The position numbers were made by a program, and so were the translations under genes. This document shows positions 8,187 through 16,823 of a stretch of DNA of 64,000 bases, piece after piece. The notes below the pieces were generated by a model. That model was not told where the DNA came from and made no database searches. It saw nothing but the letters and a program-made list of their open reading frames with translations. Position 1 is the stretch's first letter. Each line of letters begins with the position of its first letter. The stretch is from Microbacterium sulfonylureivorans (lineage in GTDB: Bacteria > Actinomycetota > Actinomycetes > Actinomycetales > Microbacteriaceae): assembly GCF_003999995.1 (NCBI RefSeq), contig NZ_RJAD01000004.1:243858-307857 (forward strand). The letters run 5' to 3'.

Positions 8187-10913
8187 ATGAGCACCGTGGA
8201 CACGTCTCCGACCGCGCCCTCGAAGGATCCCCTCTGGTACACCCAGGAACCTGACGCGGTGGTCGCCGCGCTCCGGACCGATCGCGAGCGGGGACTGACG
8301 CAGGCGGAAGCCGCTCGCCGGCTCGCCGAGCACGGCCCGAATGCGATCGCCGCGGAGAAGGCGCCGTCGCTCTGGCAGGTGTCGCTCAGCCAGCTCGCCG
8401 ATCCGATGAACGTCATGCTCGTGATCGTCGCGATCATCAGTCTTCTCATCGGCCAGGTCAGCGTCGGCATCGTCGTCGGCGCGCTCGTGGTCCTCAACGT
8501 GTTCCTCGGGGCGAGCCAGGAGATGAAGGCCAAGGCCTCCGTCGACGCGCTGTCGAAGATGCAGATCCCGCAGGCTCGCGTCTTCCGCGACGGGAGCCTC
8601 GTGCAGATCGCCGCCACCGACGTCGTGCCGGGTGACATCGTCGCGCTCGAGGCCGGCGACATCGTCCCGGCCGACGGACGCATCCTGCGCTCCGCGACGC
8701 TCGAGACCCAGGAGGCCGCTCTCACGGGCGAGAGCGCGCCGATCGCGAAAGACCCCGCCGCCATCGCCGATCCCGACACGACGCTCGGCGACCGGGCGAA
8801 CATGGCGTTCCAGAACACGCAGGTGACACGGGGAACGGCCACGGTCGTGATCACCGACACCGGCATGACGACGCAGATGGGCCAGATCGCCTCGATGCTC
8901 TCGGCCGTCAAGCAGGCGAAGTCCCCACTCCAGCGGGAGCTCGACGCCCTGACGGGCGTGCTCGGCTGGATCGCGTGGGGCGCGGTGGCGGTCATCGTGA
9001 TCTTCGGCCTGGTGCGCGAGCAGCCGATCGCCTCGGTCATCCTGCTGGGCATCTCGATGGCGATCTCCGCCATCCCCACCGGCATGCCGTCGTTCGTGCA
9101 GGCGATGCTCTCGTACGGGTCGCGTCAGCTCGCCGAGCACAAGGCCGTCGTCAAGAACCTGACCGATGTCGAAACGCTCGGCGCGACGAGTGCGATCAAC
9201 TCCGACAAGACCGGCACGCTCACGATGAACGAGATGACGGTGGAGTCGCTGTACTTCGCCGGCGACTGGTTCAGCGTCGGCGGGAGCGGGTACGAGAAGA
9301 CCGGTGAGATCCGGCAGGTCGCCGGACAGCCCGTTCCCGACTTCCGTCAGCTCGCGCTCGGGCTGACACTGTGCAGCGACGCCACCGTGTCCGACGACGG
9401 TGACGTGATCGGCGACCCGACCGAGGCGGCGCTCGTGGTGCTGGCCGCGAAGATGGGCGCCGACGCCGAGCTCACGCGTGCGCAGTACCCGCGCGCCGCG
9501 GAGGTGCCGTTCGACTCGGCCTACAAGTTCATGGCGACCTTTCACGAGGTGCCGCAGGAGGGTACGACGCGCCTCGTCGCGCTCGTCAAGGGCGGGCCGG
9601 ATGTCGTGCTGGACCGCTGCTCGACGGTGATGACCGCCGACGGCCCGGCGCCGATCGACACTCAGCTGCAGACGGTGCTCGACGCGAACCGGAAGCTCTC
9701 GGAGCAGGGGCTGCGCGTGCTGGCGTTCGCGGTGCGACGGTTCGTCCCGGGCGCTCCGATCCCCGCAGACCCGATGGCCGAGGTCAAGGACCTCACCTTC
9801 GTCGGGCTCGTCGGCATCATCGACCCGCTCCGCCCGTCCTCCAAGGAGGCGGTGCGCATCGCCCATGAGGCCGGTATCGAGGTGCGGATGATCACGGGCG
9901 ACCACGCGATCACGGCCGCCGCGATCGGCGCGAAGCTCGGCCTCGGCCCCGGCGCCGCCAGCGGAGCCGAGATCCAGGCGATGACGGACGACGAGCTCAA
10001 GGCCGCGCTTCCGAACCTCCATGTGTTCGGGCGGGTGACGCCGGAGGACAAGCTCCGCCTCGCCCGCCTCATGCAGGAGAGCGGCGATGTCGTGGCGATG
10101 ACCGGCGACGCGGTGAACGACGCCGCCGCGCTCAAGCAGGCGGACATCGGCGTCGCAATGGGGTCCGGGAGCGAGGTGACGAAGCAGGCCGGCAAGATGA
10201 TCCTGGTCGACGACAACTTCGGCACCCTGGTCACCGCTGTGCAGCTCGGACGCGGGATCTACGAGAAGATCGTCAGCTACGTCCGGTACCAGATGTCGCA
10301 GCTGTTCTCCCTCGTGCTGCTGTTCCTGGTGGCGAGCATCTTCGACATCAACAGCGGCGTGCCGCTCACGCCGATCATGATCCTGTTCCTGAACTTCTTC
10401 ATCTCGGTCTTCCCGGTCATCGTGATCCTCCTCGATCCGGTGCCGGACGGCATCATGCTCAAGCCCCCGCGCGACCCGAAGAAGACGATCGCCAACGGCG
10501 GGGCGGTCACGCTGTGGTTCGTCTACGGCGGCGTGCTGTTCCTGATGACCCTCATCCCGCTGCTGATGTTCCCCGACCTCGCGAGCCCGTCCCAGCCGAA
10601 CATCCCGGTGACGATGACGTTCGTCGTCGCCGCCTTCGGCGCGATCCTCGGCGGCCTGGCGATGCGGCGCGATCCCGAGTCGGGTCTCGCCGGCCCGATC
10701 CTCACGGCGGTGAAATGGCTGGCGATCCCTCTGGCGCTGACCGTCGCCGCGGTCGAGATCGGCTTCCTCCAGAGGCTCGTCGGCACGGTGTCGCTCAGCG
10801 GCGGCGAGTGGCTGATCTGCATCGGGCTCGCGCTCGTCGTGCCGCTGTTCGTCGAGGTCGAGAAGTGGATCCGCCGCGCGCGCATCGCGCGGCGCGCGGC
10901 GCTGCACAGCTGA
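8187..10913 (+). CDS. Cation-translocating P-type ATPase, P2-like
   Basis: A 908-residue P-type ATPase that would move a cation across the membrane at the cost of ATP. It has an N-terminal cation-ATPase domain, the actuator motif LTGESAPI near residue 180, the phosphorylation motif SDKTGTLTMNE with aspartate near 340, and the hinge motif near 638. Two signatures are unusual. The hinge reads TGDAVNDAAAL rather than TGDGVNDAPAL, and the M4 segment reads AIPTGMPS instead of the common PEGLP of calcium and sodium pumps. Ion specificity is therefore unclear. The gene looks leaderless: TATCGT at 8175-8180 ends six bases before the ATG. Confidence 0.92.
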   Translation: MSTVDTSPTAPSKDPLWYTQEPDAVVAALRTDRERGLTQAEAARRLAEHGPNAIAAEKAPSLWQVSLSQLADPMNVMLVIVAIISLLIGQVSVGIVVGALVVLNVFLGASQEMKAKASVDALSKMQIPQARVFRDGSLVQIAATDVVPGDIVALEAGDIVPADGRILRSATLETQEAALTGESAPIAKDPAAIADPDTTLGDRANMAFQNTQVTRGTATVVITDTGMTTQMGQIASMLSAVKQAKSPLQRELDALTGVLGWIAWGAVAVIVIFGLVREQPIASVILLGISMAISAIPTGMPSFVQAMLSYGSRQLAEHKAVVKNLTDVETLGATSAINSDKTGTLTMNEMTVESLYFAGDWFSVGGSGYEKTGEIRQVAGQPVPDFRQLALGLTLCSDATVSDDGDVIGDPTEAALVVLAAKMGADAELTRAQYPRAAEVPFDSAYKFMATFHEVPQEGTTRLVALVKGGPDVVLDRCSTVMTADGPAPIDTQLQTVLDANRKLSEQGLRVLAFAVRRFVPGAPIPADPMAEVKDLTFVGLVGIIDPLRPSSKEAVRIAHEAGIEVRMITGDHAITAAAIGAKLGLGPGAASGAEIQAMTDDELKAALPNLHVFGRVTPEDKLRLARLMQESGDVVAMTGDAVNDAAALKQADIGVAMGSGSEVTKQAGKMILVDDNFGTLVTAVQLGRGIYEKIVSYVRYQMSQLFSLVLLFLVASIFDINSGVPLTPIMILFLNFFISVFPVIVILLDPVPDGIMLKPPRDPKKTIANGGAVTLWFVYGGVLFLMTLIPLLMFPDLASPSQPNIPVTMTFVVAAFGAILGGLAMRRDPESGLAGPILTAVKWLAIPLALTVAAVEIGFLQRLVGTVSLSGGEWLICIGLALVVPLFVEVEKWIRRARIARRAALHS

Positions 10914-11020
10914 CCCGGGCCGGGGCGGGCAAGATCACCCGCCGCGGTGGACGTCGATGATGCGCCGGCCGGGGCACGGTTGCTCCAGGGCGCCTGTCGG
11001 GCGCCGAGGACGGAGAGCGG

Positions 11021-11629
11021 ATGCCTGCCAGGACCACCGTCGTGCGCGGTCTCGCGATCGCGACCTTGACCCTGACTGCACTGCTTCTCAGCGCGTGCGA
11101 CGGCACCCTCCCGCTTCCGACCGCACTGCCCACGTCGCTGCCGACGATCTCGCCGACCGTCGCCCTCCCGACCGCTCTCCCGACTCCGGAGCCCACCATC
11201 GAGCCGACGCCGGAGCCCACGCGCACCCCGGTCCCCCGGCCGACCCGCACGCCCTCACCCGCGCCGACGCCCGAGCCCACGCCGGAGCCGACGACCCAGC
11301 CGTCGATCGCTCCCACGCCGACCGTCGCTCCCACGCCGTCTGCCTCGCCCGTGCCGAGCGTCGTCCCCACGACGGTGCCGACGGCGACCGCCGAGCCGTC
11401 GGCATCCGCATCCGCCACCCCCACACCTGCACCCGCACCCACATCCACGGCGAGCGACTCCCCGAGCCCCACGGCGACGGCCGACCCCGATGCGGGCGCG
11501 ACGAACACGGCGAACCCGCTCCCCTGGATCATCCCGCTCGCGCTGCTCGCCATCGCCATCGGCCTGGGCGCCTACTTCCTGATCCGCCGACGGTCGAAGC
11601 CCGCGCCGCCCGCCGACGGCGGCGCGTGA
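11021..11629 (+). CDS. Pro/Thr-rich lipoprotein with C-terminal membrane anchor
   Basis: A 202-residue exported protein of no known family. Residues 1-25 form a lipoprotein signal with the lipobox LLLSAC. Residues about 30-160 are a low-complexity stretch of proline, threonine, alanine and glutamate built on PTP, PTPEPT and TPAPAP-type repeats. Near residue 170 a hydrophobic segment ([19 protein letters not shown]) is followed by RRRSK. The chain could therefore be tethered at both ends, leaving an extended, possibly glycosylated, loop through the wall. The start has GGAGAGCGG upstream. It is 107 bases after the ATPase gene and may be co-transcribed. Confidence 0.75.
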   Translation: MPARTTVVRGLAIATLTLTALLLSACDGTLPLPTALPTSLPTISPTVALPTALPTPEPTIEPTPEPTRTPVPRPTRTPSPAPTPEPTPEPTTQPSIAPTPTVAPTPSASPVPSVVPTTVPTATAEPSASASATPTPAPAPTSTASDSPSPTATADPDAGATNTANPLPWIIPLALLAIAIGLGAYFLIRRRSKPAPPADGGA

Positions 11630-11782
11630 GCGCCGAAGGCGTCGGAGTCCGTCGCATGCGGAGCGCAATGCCGCGAACGCTCGTCGGCTGTGCCTCCCGT
11701 GGGTACCGTCGTGTGTGAGGTCGTCGACGTCGGGTGGCTCCTCCTCATCGAGTGCCGCGGATGATCTTCGCCCCGATTCGCG

Positions 11783-11806
11783 AGCATACCGCACGGTCGG
11801 TATGCT
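11783..11806. promoter_or_regulatory. TetR-type operator, site 1 (adh-SDR operon)
   Basis: AGCATACCG-N6-CGGTATGCT with perfect nine-base arms. The right arm contains TATGCT, a fair -10, so a bound repressor would block the promoter of the gene starting at 11848. The same arms recur at 18176-18199, and a degenerate copy lies at 22046-22069. Confidence 0.75.
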
Positions 11807-11847
11807 GAGCAGATCGCCGTTCGGTCGGCCGACGACGAGGAGGTCGT

Positions 11848-12996
11848 GTGAAGATCATCGGAGCCGTCCTCGAGCGGTCGGGCGCCCCTGCGCCGTTCGC
11901 CGAGTCGAGGCCCTTCACGGTGGGCGAGCTCGAGCTGGACGCCCCCGGCCCGGGCGAACTGCTCGTGCGCATCGAGGCCGCCGGGGTCTGCCATTCCGAC
12001 CTCAGCGTCGTCGACGGCAACCGCGTTCGTCCGACGCCGATGCTGCTCGGCCATGAGGCGGCGGGGATCGTCGAGGAGATCGGCGAGGGAGTGACGGATG
12101 TCGCACCCGGCGACCGGGTCGTGATGACGTTCCTCCCCCGCTGCGGCGAGTGCGACGGATGCCGCACCGACGGCCGCCTGCCGTGCACGCCGGGCACGGC
12201 GGCCAACAACGCAGGCACGCTCGTCGGAGGCGGCATCCGCATTCATCGCGCGGACGCCGACGGCCGGGCGGAGGACGTCCGCCACCACCTGGGAGTCTCG
12301 GCCTTCGCGACGCACGCGGTCGTGAGCCGCACCTCGGTCGTGCCCGTCGACGCCGACGTGCCCCCGGAGATCGCCGCACTCCTCGGCTGCGCCGTGCTCA
12401 CCGGCGGCGGTGCCGTGCTCAATGCCGGGCGCCCCGCCCCCGGCGACCGCGTCATCGTGGTCGGGCTCGGCGGTGTGGGCATGGCCGCACTCCTCGTCGC
12501 CGTCGCCCTCGGCCACGAGGTCGTCGGCATCGACGCCGTCGATGCGAAGCTCGACCTCGCCCGCGAGCTCGGAGCCGTGGAGGCGCTGAGCCCGACCGAC
12601 GCGACGGACCGCGGCATCCGTGCTCCTGTCGTCATCGAAGCCGCCGGAGCCGCCCGCGCTTTCGAGACCGCACTCGCCCTCACGGCACCGGGCGGCACCA
12701 CGGTCACCGTCGGGCTGCCCGCACCCGATGCGCGCGCCAGCGTGTCGCCGCTGCTGCTCACGGCCGAGGCGCGCACGGTGATCGGCAGCTACCTCGGCTC
12801 GGCCGTGCCCGGCCGCGACATCCCCCGCTACGTCGAGCTGTGGCGCACCGGACGCCTCCCCCTCGAACGACTCGTCTCCTCCCGCATCAGCCTCGACGAC
12901 CTCGACGAGGCCATGGACCGGCTCGCCGCAGGCGGCGAGCTGCGCCAGCTCGTGCTCTTCGACCAGCTCAGAACGTTCGAAAGGACCCCCACATGA
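11848..12996 (+). CDS. Zinc-dependent alcohol dehydrogenase (MDR family)
   Basis: A 382-residue medium-chain NAD(P)-dependent alcohol dehydrogenase. Catalytic zinc ligands are C in AGVCHSD near residue 50 and H/E in LGHEAAG near 70. The four structural-zinc cysteines lie in CGECDGCRTDGRLPC near 99-113. The cofactor fold has GLGGVGMAALLVA near 205. It would oxidise an alcohol to an aldehyde or ketone. Start GTG 11848 has GAGGAGG just upstream. The stop overlaps the following SDR start as ATGA, so the pair is translationally coupled. Operator site 1 lies 41 bases upstream, placing it in the proposed AGCATACCG regulon. Confidence 0.93.
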   Translation: MKIIGAVLERSGAPAPFAESRPFTVGELELDAPGPGELLVRIEAAGVCHSDLSVVDGNRVRPTPMLLGHEAAGIVEEIGEGVTDVAPGDRVVMTFLPRCGECDGCRTDGRLPCTPGTAANNAGTLVGGGIRIHRADADGRAEDVRHHLGVSAFATHAVVSRTSVVPVDADVPPEIAALLGCAVLTGGGAVLNAGRPAPGDRVIVVGLGGVGMAALLVAVALGHEVVGIDAVDAKLDLARELGAVEALSPTDATDRGIRAPVVIEAAGAARAFETALALTAPGGTTVTVGLPAPDARASVSPLLLTAEARTVIGSYLGSAVPGRDIPRYVELWRTGRLPLERLVSSRISLDDLDEAMDRLAAGGELRQLVLFDQLRTFERTPT

Positions 12997-13742
12997 CCCG
13001 CACCGCCATAGTCACCGGCGCCGCGCGCGGCATCGGCGCAGCGACCGCAAGGCGCCTGGCCTCCGACGGACATGCCGTCGCCGTGCTCGACCTCGACGAG
13101 GCCCATTGCGCCGAGACCGTCGCCGCGATCGCCGACGCCGGCGGGGAGGCGATCGCGATCGGTGCGAACGTCGCCGACGCGGCGGCGGTGGCGGATGCCG
13201 TCGCCCGCGTCGAGGCCGAGCTCGGCGCACCGACGATCCTGGTGAACAACGCCGGGATCATCCGCGACAACCTGCTGTTCAAGATGACCGAGGACGACTG
13301 GGACTCCGTGCTCTCGGTGCATCTGCGGGGGGCGTTCCTGATGTCGCGCGCCGTCCAGGTGCACCAGGTCAAGGCGGGCTGGGGCCGGGTGGTCAACCTG
13401 TCGAGCACCTCGGCGCTCGGCAACCGCGGCCAGGCGAACTACGCCGCGGCGAAGGCCGGCATGCAGGGGTTCACCAAGACGCTCGCCCTCGAGCTCGGCC
13501 GTTACGGCGTCACGGCGAACGCCATCGCGCCGGGGTTCATCGTCACCGACATGACCCGGTCGACCGCCGAGCGCATGGGGATCGGCTTCGACGACTTCAT
13601 CGCCGGAGCCGCGGCGGAGATCCCGGTCGGCCGCGCGGGATATCCCGACGACATCGCCGCGGCCGCGTCCTTCTTCTGCTCCGATGAGGCGGGCTTCGTC
13701 TCCGGCCAGGTGCTGTACGTCGCCGGAGGTCCGCGCGCATGA
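12993..13742 (+). CDS. SDR family oxidoreductase, FabG-like
   Basis: A 249-residue short-chain dehydrogenase resembling 3-oxoacyl-ACP/CoA reductases. The cofactor motif TGAARGIG lies near residue 8, NNAG near 85, and the catalytic Ser, Tyr and Lys in NLSSTSALGNRGQANYAAAK near 135-155. The family reduces 3-oxoacyl thioesters or oxidises secondary alcohols; which applies here is open. Its ATG overlaps the alcohol dehydrogenase stop by four bases (ATGA). An in-frame upstream extension through the dehydrogenase gene exists but is a shadow, since the family N-terminus and the AAAGGA site point to 12993. Confidence 0.92.
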   Translation: MTRTAIVTGAARGIGAATARRLASDGHAVAVLDLDEAHCAETVAAIADAGGEAIAIGANVADAAAVADAVARVEAELGAPTILVNNAGIIRDNLLFKMTEDDWDSVLSVHLRGAFLMSRAVQVHQVKAGWGRVVNLSSTSALGNRGQANYAAAKAGMQGFTKTLALELGRYGVTANAIAPGFIVTDMTRSTAERMGIGFDDFIAGAAAEIPVGRAGYPDDIAAAASFFCSDEAGFVSGQVLYVAGGPRA

Positions 13743-13782
13743 GCACCGGATCGCGGCTTCGCCGACGCCTCACTCACATCAC

Positions 13783-13811
13783 TTGACATTCATATAACCG
13801 CTGGGTAGTTT
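13783..13811 (+). promoter_or_regulatory. Sigma-70 type promoter of a leaderless ArsR operon
   Basis: TTGACA (13783-13788), a 17-base spacer and TAGTTT (13806-13811). Transcription should begin at or beside GTG 13818, making the ArsR gene leaderless. This is the cleanest promoter in the window. Confidence 0.75.
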
Positions 13812-13817
13812 GAGGGA

Positions 13818-14132
13818 GTGATTCAGACACTCGCCGCACTCGGCGAACCCAACAGGCTCGCGATCGTCGAGCTGCTGCGCGACGGACCTCGGCCCGTCGG
13901 CGACATCGTCGACAGGCTCGGCCTGAGCCAGCCGCTCGTCTCGAAGCACCTCAAGGTGCTGAGCGACGCCGACGTCGTCGACCGCCGCGTCGACGGCAAG
14001 CGACGCATCTACGCTCTTCAGCGCGAGCGATTCGACGAGCTCGACCGGTGGCTCGACTCGTTCGCCGCCGTCTGGGACGACCGGCTCGATCGCCTCCAGG
14101 CGCACCTGCGGTCCGAGGGAGCGGACCGGTGA
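13818..14132 (+). CDS. ArsR family winged-helix regulator
   Basis: A 104-residue ArsR/SmtB-type repressor. Residues 5-75 hold the winged helix with GEPNRLAIVELLRDGPRPV and LSQPLVSKHLKVLSDADVV; no cysteine metal site is visible, so it probably senses something other than a thiophilic metal. ArsR proteins of this subgroup are commonly encoded with SRPBCC proteins, as here. The GTG start lies six bases after TAGTTT, so the mRNA is probably leaderless. It overlaps the next gene by four bases (GTGA) and heads a three-gene operon that it likely represses itself. Confidence 0.9.
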   Translation: MIQTLAALGEPNRLAIVELLRDGPRPVGDIVDRLGLSQPLVSKHLKVLSDADVVDRRVDGKRRIYALQRERFDELDRWLDSFAAVWDDRLDRLQAHLRSEGADR

Positions 14133-14623
14133 GCGGCCTCCTCGTCTCCAAGGACCTCGACCGCCTCGAGATCGTGCTCGAGCGAGAGCTCGACGGCGCG
14201 GTGGACGCGGTCTGGCACAGCTGGACCGACGCCGACGCGCTCGAGGCGTGGTGGGGACCCGAAGGATGGCAGACGACCGTCCGCGCGCTCGACGTGCGGC
14301 CCGGCGGGCTCTGGCATTTCGGCATGGGCCCGGTCGGTGCCGAGCCCGAGGTCTGGATCCGGTCCGTGTACAGCGAGGTCACCACCGGCTCGGCCCTGTC
14401 GTACGTCGAGGGCTTCTCCGACGAGACCGGAGCCGATCTCGACCCGGAGTCGCAGCACGTCACCGTCGAGTTCATCGGCGTCGAGGCAGGACGCACCCGC
14501 CTCGTGCTGCGCACCCGCTTCCCCTCCGCCCACCGCCTCGAGGAGATCGAAGCGATGGGCATGGTCGAGGGCTGGGACGGCGGCTTCGACCGCCTCGAAC
14601 TGCTGCTGAGGAGCAACCGATGA
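14129..14623 (+). CDS. SRPBCC domain protein (AHSA1/START-like)
   Basis: A 164-residue single-domain SRPBCC protein, AHSA1-like subgroup, with a deep pocket for a hydrophobic ligand in the family fold. Visible marks are VWHSWTDADALEAWWGPEGW near residues 25-44 and the C-terminal MGMVEGWDGGFDRLELLL, where the closing helix begins. GTG 14129 overlaps the ArsR stop, and its own stop overlaps the hydrolase start (ATGA), so all three are coupled. The ligand is unknown; the pairing suggests this protein and ArsR respond to one compound. Confidence 0.88.
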   Translation: MSGLLVSKDLDRLEIVLERELDGAVDAVWHSWTDADALEAWWGPEGWQTTVRALDVRPGGLWHFGMGPVGAEPEVWIRSVYSEVTTGSALSYVEGFSDETGADLDPESQHVTVEFIGVEAGRTRLVLRTRFPSAHRLEEIEAMGMVEGWDGGFDRLELLLRSNR

Positions 14624-15450
14624 CCATCACCGACACCCCCTCGACCGTCCGCTCGGCCGACGGCACCCGCATCGCGACGCACCGGGCGGGCTCAGGACCC
14701 GTGATCGTGCTGATCGACCCGGCGCTGTCGACGCACAAGGGCTCGAGGAAGCTGTCCGCCGCCCTCGCGGATCGATTCAGCGTCGTCAGCTACGACCGCC
14801 GCGGCCGTGGCGCCAGCGGCGACGAGCAGCCGGATGCCGCGGACCCGGCCCGCGAGGTCGACGACATCGCCGCCGTGATCGAGGCATCCGGGGGTCAGGC
14901 GCTGCTGTTCGGGACGTCGTCGGGAGCCGCGCTCGCGCTCGAGGCCGCCGCCCGACTCGGCGACCGCGTGACCGGCGTCGTCGCGTACGAGCCGCCGTTC
15001 ATCTGCGACGACTCGCGGCCGCCGCTCGCTCCCGACCTGCCGGCGCGGGTCGCGGCATCCGTCGCCGCCGGCGACCGATCGGGTGCGGCCAAGGCGTTCT
15101 TCACCGAGGCGATCGGTGTGCCGGCGTTCGGCGTCGCGATCATGAGGCTGCTCCCTCTCTGGCGCGACGCCAAGGCGCTGACGCACACGCTGCGGTACGA
15201 CTTCGCCGTCCTCGACGGACTGCAGGCGGGGCATCCGCTGCCCGCGCAGCGGTGGGCCGGACTGACGGCGCCGACGACCGTCATGGTCGGCTCGAAGAGC
15301 GAGGCCTTCTTCCACCGCAGCGCGCAGGCGTTCGCAGCCGCCGTGCCGGCGGCCGAGTACGAGTCGCTCGACGGCGCCCACCACGGGTCGCCCGAGATGT
15401 CGCCTGCCGGGATCGCCGCCCGCATCAAGACCCTCTTCGCCCCGGCCTGA
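14620..15450 (+). CDS. Alpha/beta hydrolase
   Basis: A 276-residue alpha/beta-fold hydrolase. The nucleophile serine is in FGTSSGAAL near residue 95 (G-x-S-x-G), an oxyanion-region DRRGRGAS lies near 60, and the likely catalytic histidine is in DGAHHGSPE near 250. It starts by four-base overlap with the SRPBCC gene and is the last gene of the ArsR operon. It lacks signal peptide or membrane segments, so it acts in the cytoplasm. The substrate cannot be read from sequence. Confidence 0.88.
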   Translation: MTITDTPSTVRSADGTRIATHRAGSGPVIVLIDPALSTHKGSRKLSAALADRFSVVSYDRRGRGASGDEQPDAADPAREVDDIAAVIEASGGQALLFGTSSGAALALEAAARLGDRVTGVVAYEPPFICDDSRPPLAPDLPARVAASVAAGDRSGAAKAFFTEAIGVPAFGVAIMRLLPLWRDAKALTHTLRYDFAVLDGLQAGHPLPAQRWAGLTAPTTVMVGSKSEAFFHRSAQAFAAAVPAAEYESLDGAHHGSPEMSPAGIAARIKTLFAPA

Positions 15451-15485
15451 GCTGCCGGACTCCGCAGTCCTCCCGGACTCCCGTC

Positions 15486-15569
15486 CGCCGAGAGTAGGTC
15501 GTCTCGACGAGAGCGCGTCGCATCCACGTGCGAACCGTGCGGTCTCGTGACGCCGGTGCACTCTCGGCG
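15486..15569. repeat. Long-range inverted repeat in a 268-base intergenic gap
   Basis: CGCCGAGAGT (15486-15495) and ACTCTCGGCG (15560-15569) are perfect ten-base inverted arms around a 64-base loop that itself has GTCTCGACGAGA-like self-complementarity. It could fold as a branched RNA or be an intergenic repeat. No gene is seen in 15451-15718. Confidence 0.4.
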
Positions 15570-15718
15570 AAAGAGGCGACAGGGTCACCTGCGCCGCGAA
15601 CGCCTCATCGATCACGACCAGGTCGATGTCGTTGCTCCGATCGTCGGTGATCCCGGATCGTGTGCATCATCTTTGAGAACGTTGCACAGCGCGATGGCGC
15701 GCGAGGTAGAGTGCCGAC

Positions 15719-16366
15719 ATGACCACCACCGCCGCTCCGCCGACGACGATCGCGACGGTCGGTGTCGATGCTGCGCCGTCCTGGCTCTCGGAGCGGCTGG
15801 GCGAAGCAGCCCACCCCGACGCCGTGCGGGCGTTCGAGGCCGCACGCGAGACATTCATCGCCGGGCGACGCATCGACATGGGGAGCCTCGCCGCCTCCCT
15901 CGGCGTCGACCGCACGTCGCTCTTCCGGTGGGTCGGCAACCGCGATGCGCTGCTCAGCGAGGTGCTGTGGTCGCTCGCGATCCCGACGCTCGTCCAGGCC
16001 GAGCACGCGAGCGCGGAGCGCACGGGAGGCGGTCGCATCGCCGCGATCCTGACGCACTTCGTCGACGACCTGATCACGGCCGACTACTTCCGGCAGTTCC
16101 TGCGCCGAGAGCCGGCCCGCGCTCTGCGGCTGCTCACCACCAAGGAGAGCCCGATCCAGCGCCGCCACGTCGCGACCGCGGAGTGGCTCGTGCGGCGCGA
16201 CCTCGGCGACGCGCCCCTCGGCGGCGCGATCGACCCGCCGGGCCTCGCGTACCTCCTGGTGCGGATGTCGGAGTCGTTCACCTACGCCGACCTCATCTCG
16301 GGCGATCAGCCGAGCGCGGAGCGTGCCCGCGTCGCCTTCCGCCTGCTGCTGCGCGTCGACGACTGA
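15719..16366 (+). CDS. TetR-like regulator (QsdR-type)
   Basis: A 215-residue regulator with an N-terminal helix-turn-helix near residues 45-75 (IDMGSLAASLGVDRTSLFRWVGNRDALLSEVLW). The arginine- and leucine-rich C-terminal half resembles the QsdR branch of TetR-like regulators, an assignment made from memory of that family. It is probably leaderless: TAGAGT at 15707-15712 ends six bases before the ATG. The thioesterase gene follows after 43 bases with its own GAGGAG site, so it may be the regulated partner. Confidence 0.78.
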   Translation: MTTTAAPPTTIATVGVDAAPSWLSERLGEAAHPDAVRAFEAARETFIAGRRIDMGSLAASLGVDRTSLFRWVGNRDALLSEVLWSLAIPTLVQAEHASAERTGGGRIAAILTHFVDDLITADYFRQFLRREPARALRLLTTKESPIQRRHVATAEWLVRRDLGDAPLGGAIDPPGLAYLLVRMSESFTYADLISGDQPSAERARVAFRLLLRVDD

Positions 16367-16409
16367 TCTGCAGCGCCGCCCGCTCCGAATACGGCTCGAG
16401 GAGGAGTCC

Positions 16410-16820
16410 ATGCCCGCGTACCCGGTGCGCCGTGCGTTCGCCACACGGTGGAACGACAACGACCAGTACGGCCACGTCAACAACACCGTCTACTACGAGG
16501 CCATGGACACCGCCGTCAACTCCTGGATGATCGCTGCGGCGGGACTCGATCCGTATGGCGACGCGATCGCGCTGTGCGCGGCCTCGTCGTGCGAGTTCCT
16601 CGCGTCGGCGTCGTTCCCCGAGCCGCTCGAGGTCGGCATCGGCGTCGAGCGGCTCGGCACGACGAGCATCACGTGGGCGCTCGGCATCCTGCGTGCGGCT
16701 GAGGACGAGCCGATCGCGACGGGTCGCTTCGTGCATGTCTTCGTGGATGCCGCGACCCGGCGACCGACGCCGGTGCCGGCATCCGTCCGCTCCGCCGTGG
16801 AGGAGCAGCTCGTCGGCTGA
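16410..16820 (+). CDS. Acyl-CoA thioesterase, hotdog fold (4HBT)
   Basis: A 136-residue single hotdog-fold thioesterase that hydrolyses an acyl-CoA. The active-site loop DNDQYGHVNNTVYYEAMD lies near residues 14-31, as in 4-hydroxybenzoyl-CoA-type thioesterases. I start at ATG 16410 because GAGGAG lies seven bases upstream and the family N-terminus fits; an in-frame start at 16323 would add a tail overlapping the preceding gene. It is same-strand with the TetR-like regulator and converges on the VOC gene. Chain-length preference is unknown. Confidence 0.9.
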   Translation: MPAYPVRRAFATRWNDNDQYGHVNNTVYYEAMDTAVNSWMIAAAGLDPYGDAIALCAASSCEFLASASFPEPLEVGIGVERLGTTSITWALGILRAAEDEPIATGRFVHVFVDAATRRPTPVPASVRSAVEEQLVG

Positions 16821-16823
16821 GCC

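Noticed and set aside
11100..11460. Tandem DNA repeat array
   Set aside because: The repetition is that of Pro/Thr codons in a low-complexity protein, not a regular DNA unit.
12150..13742. A 530-codon frame that would fuse the alcohol dehydrogenase region to the SDR
   Set aside because: The first 281 residues are an Arg-rich shadow of the dehydrogenase; the SDR starts at 12993 by ATGA overlap.
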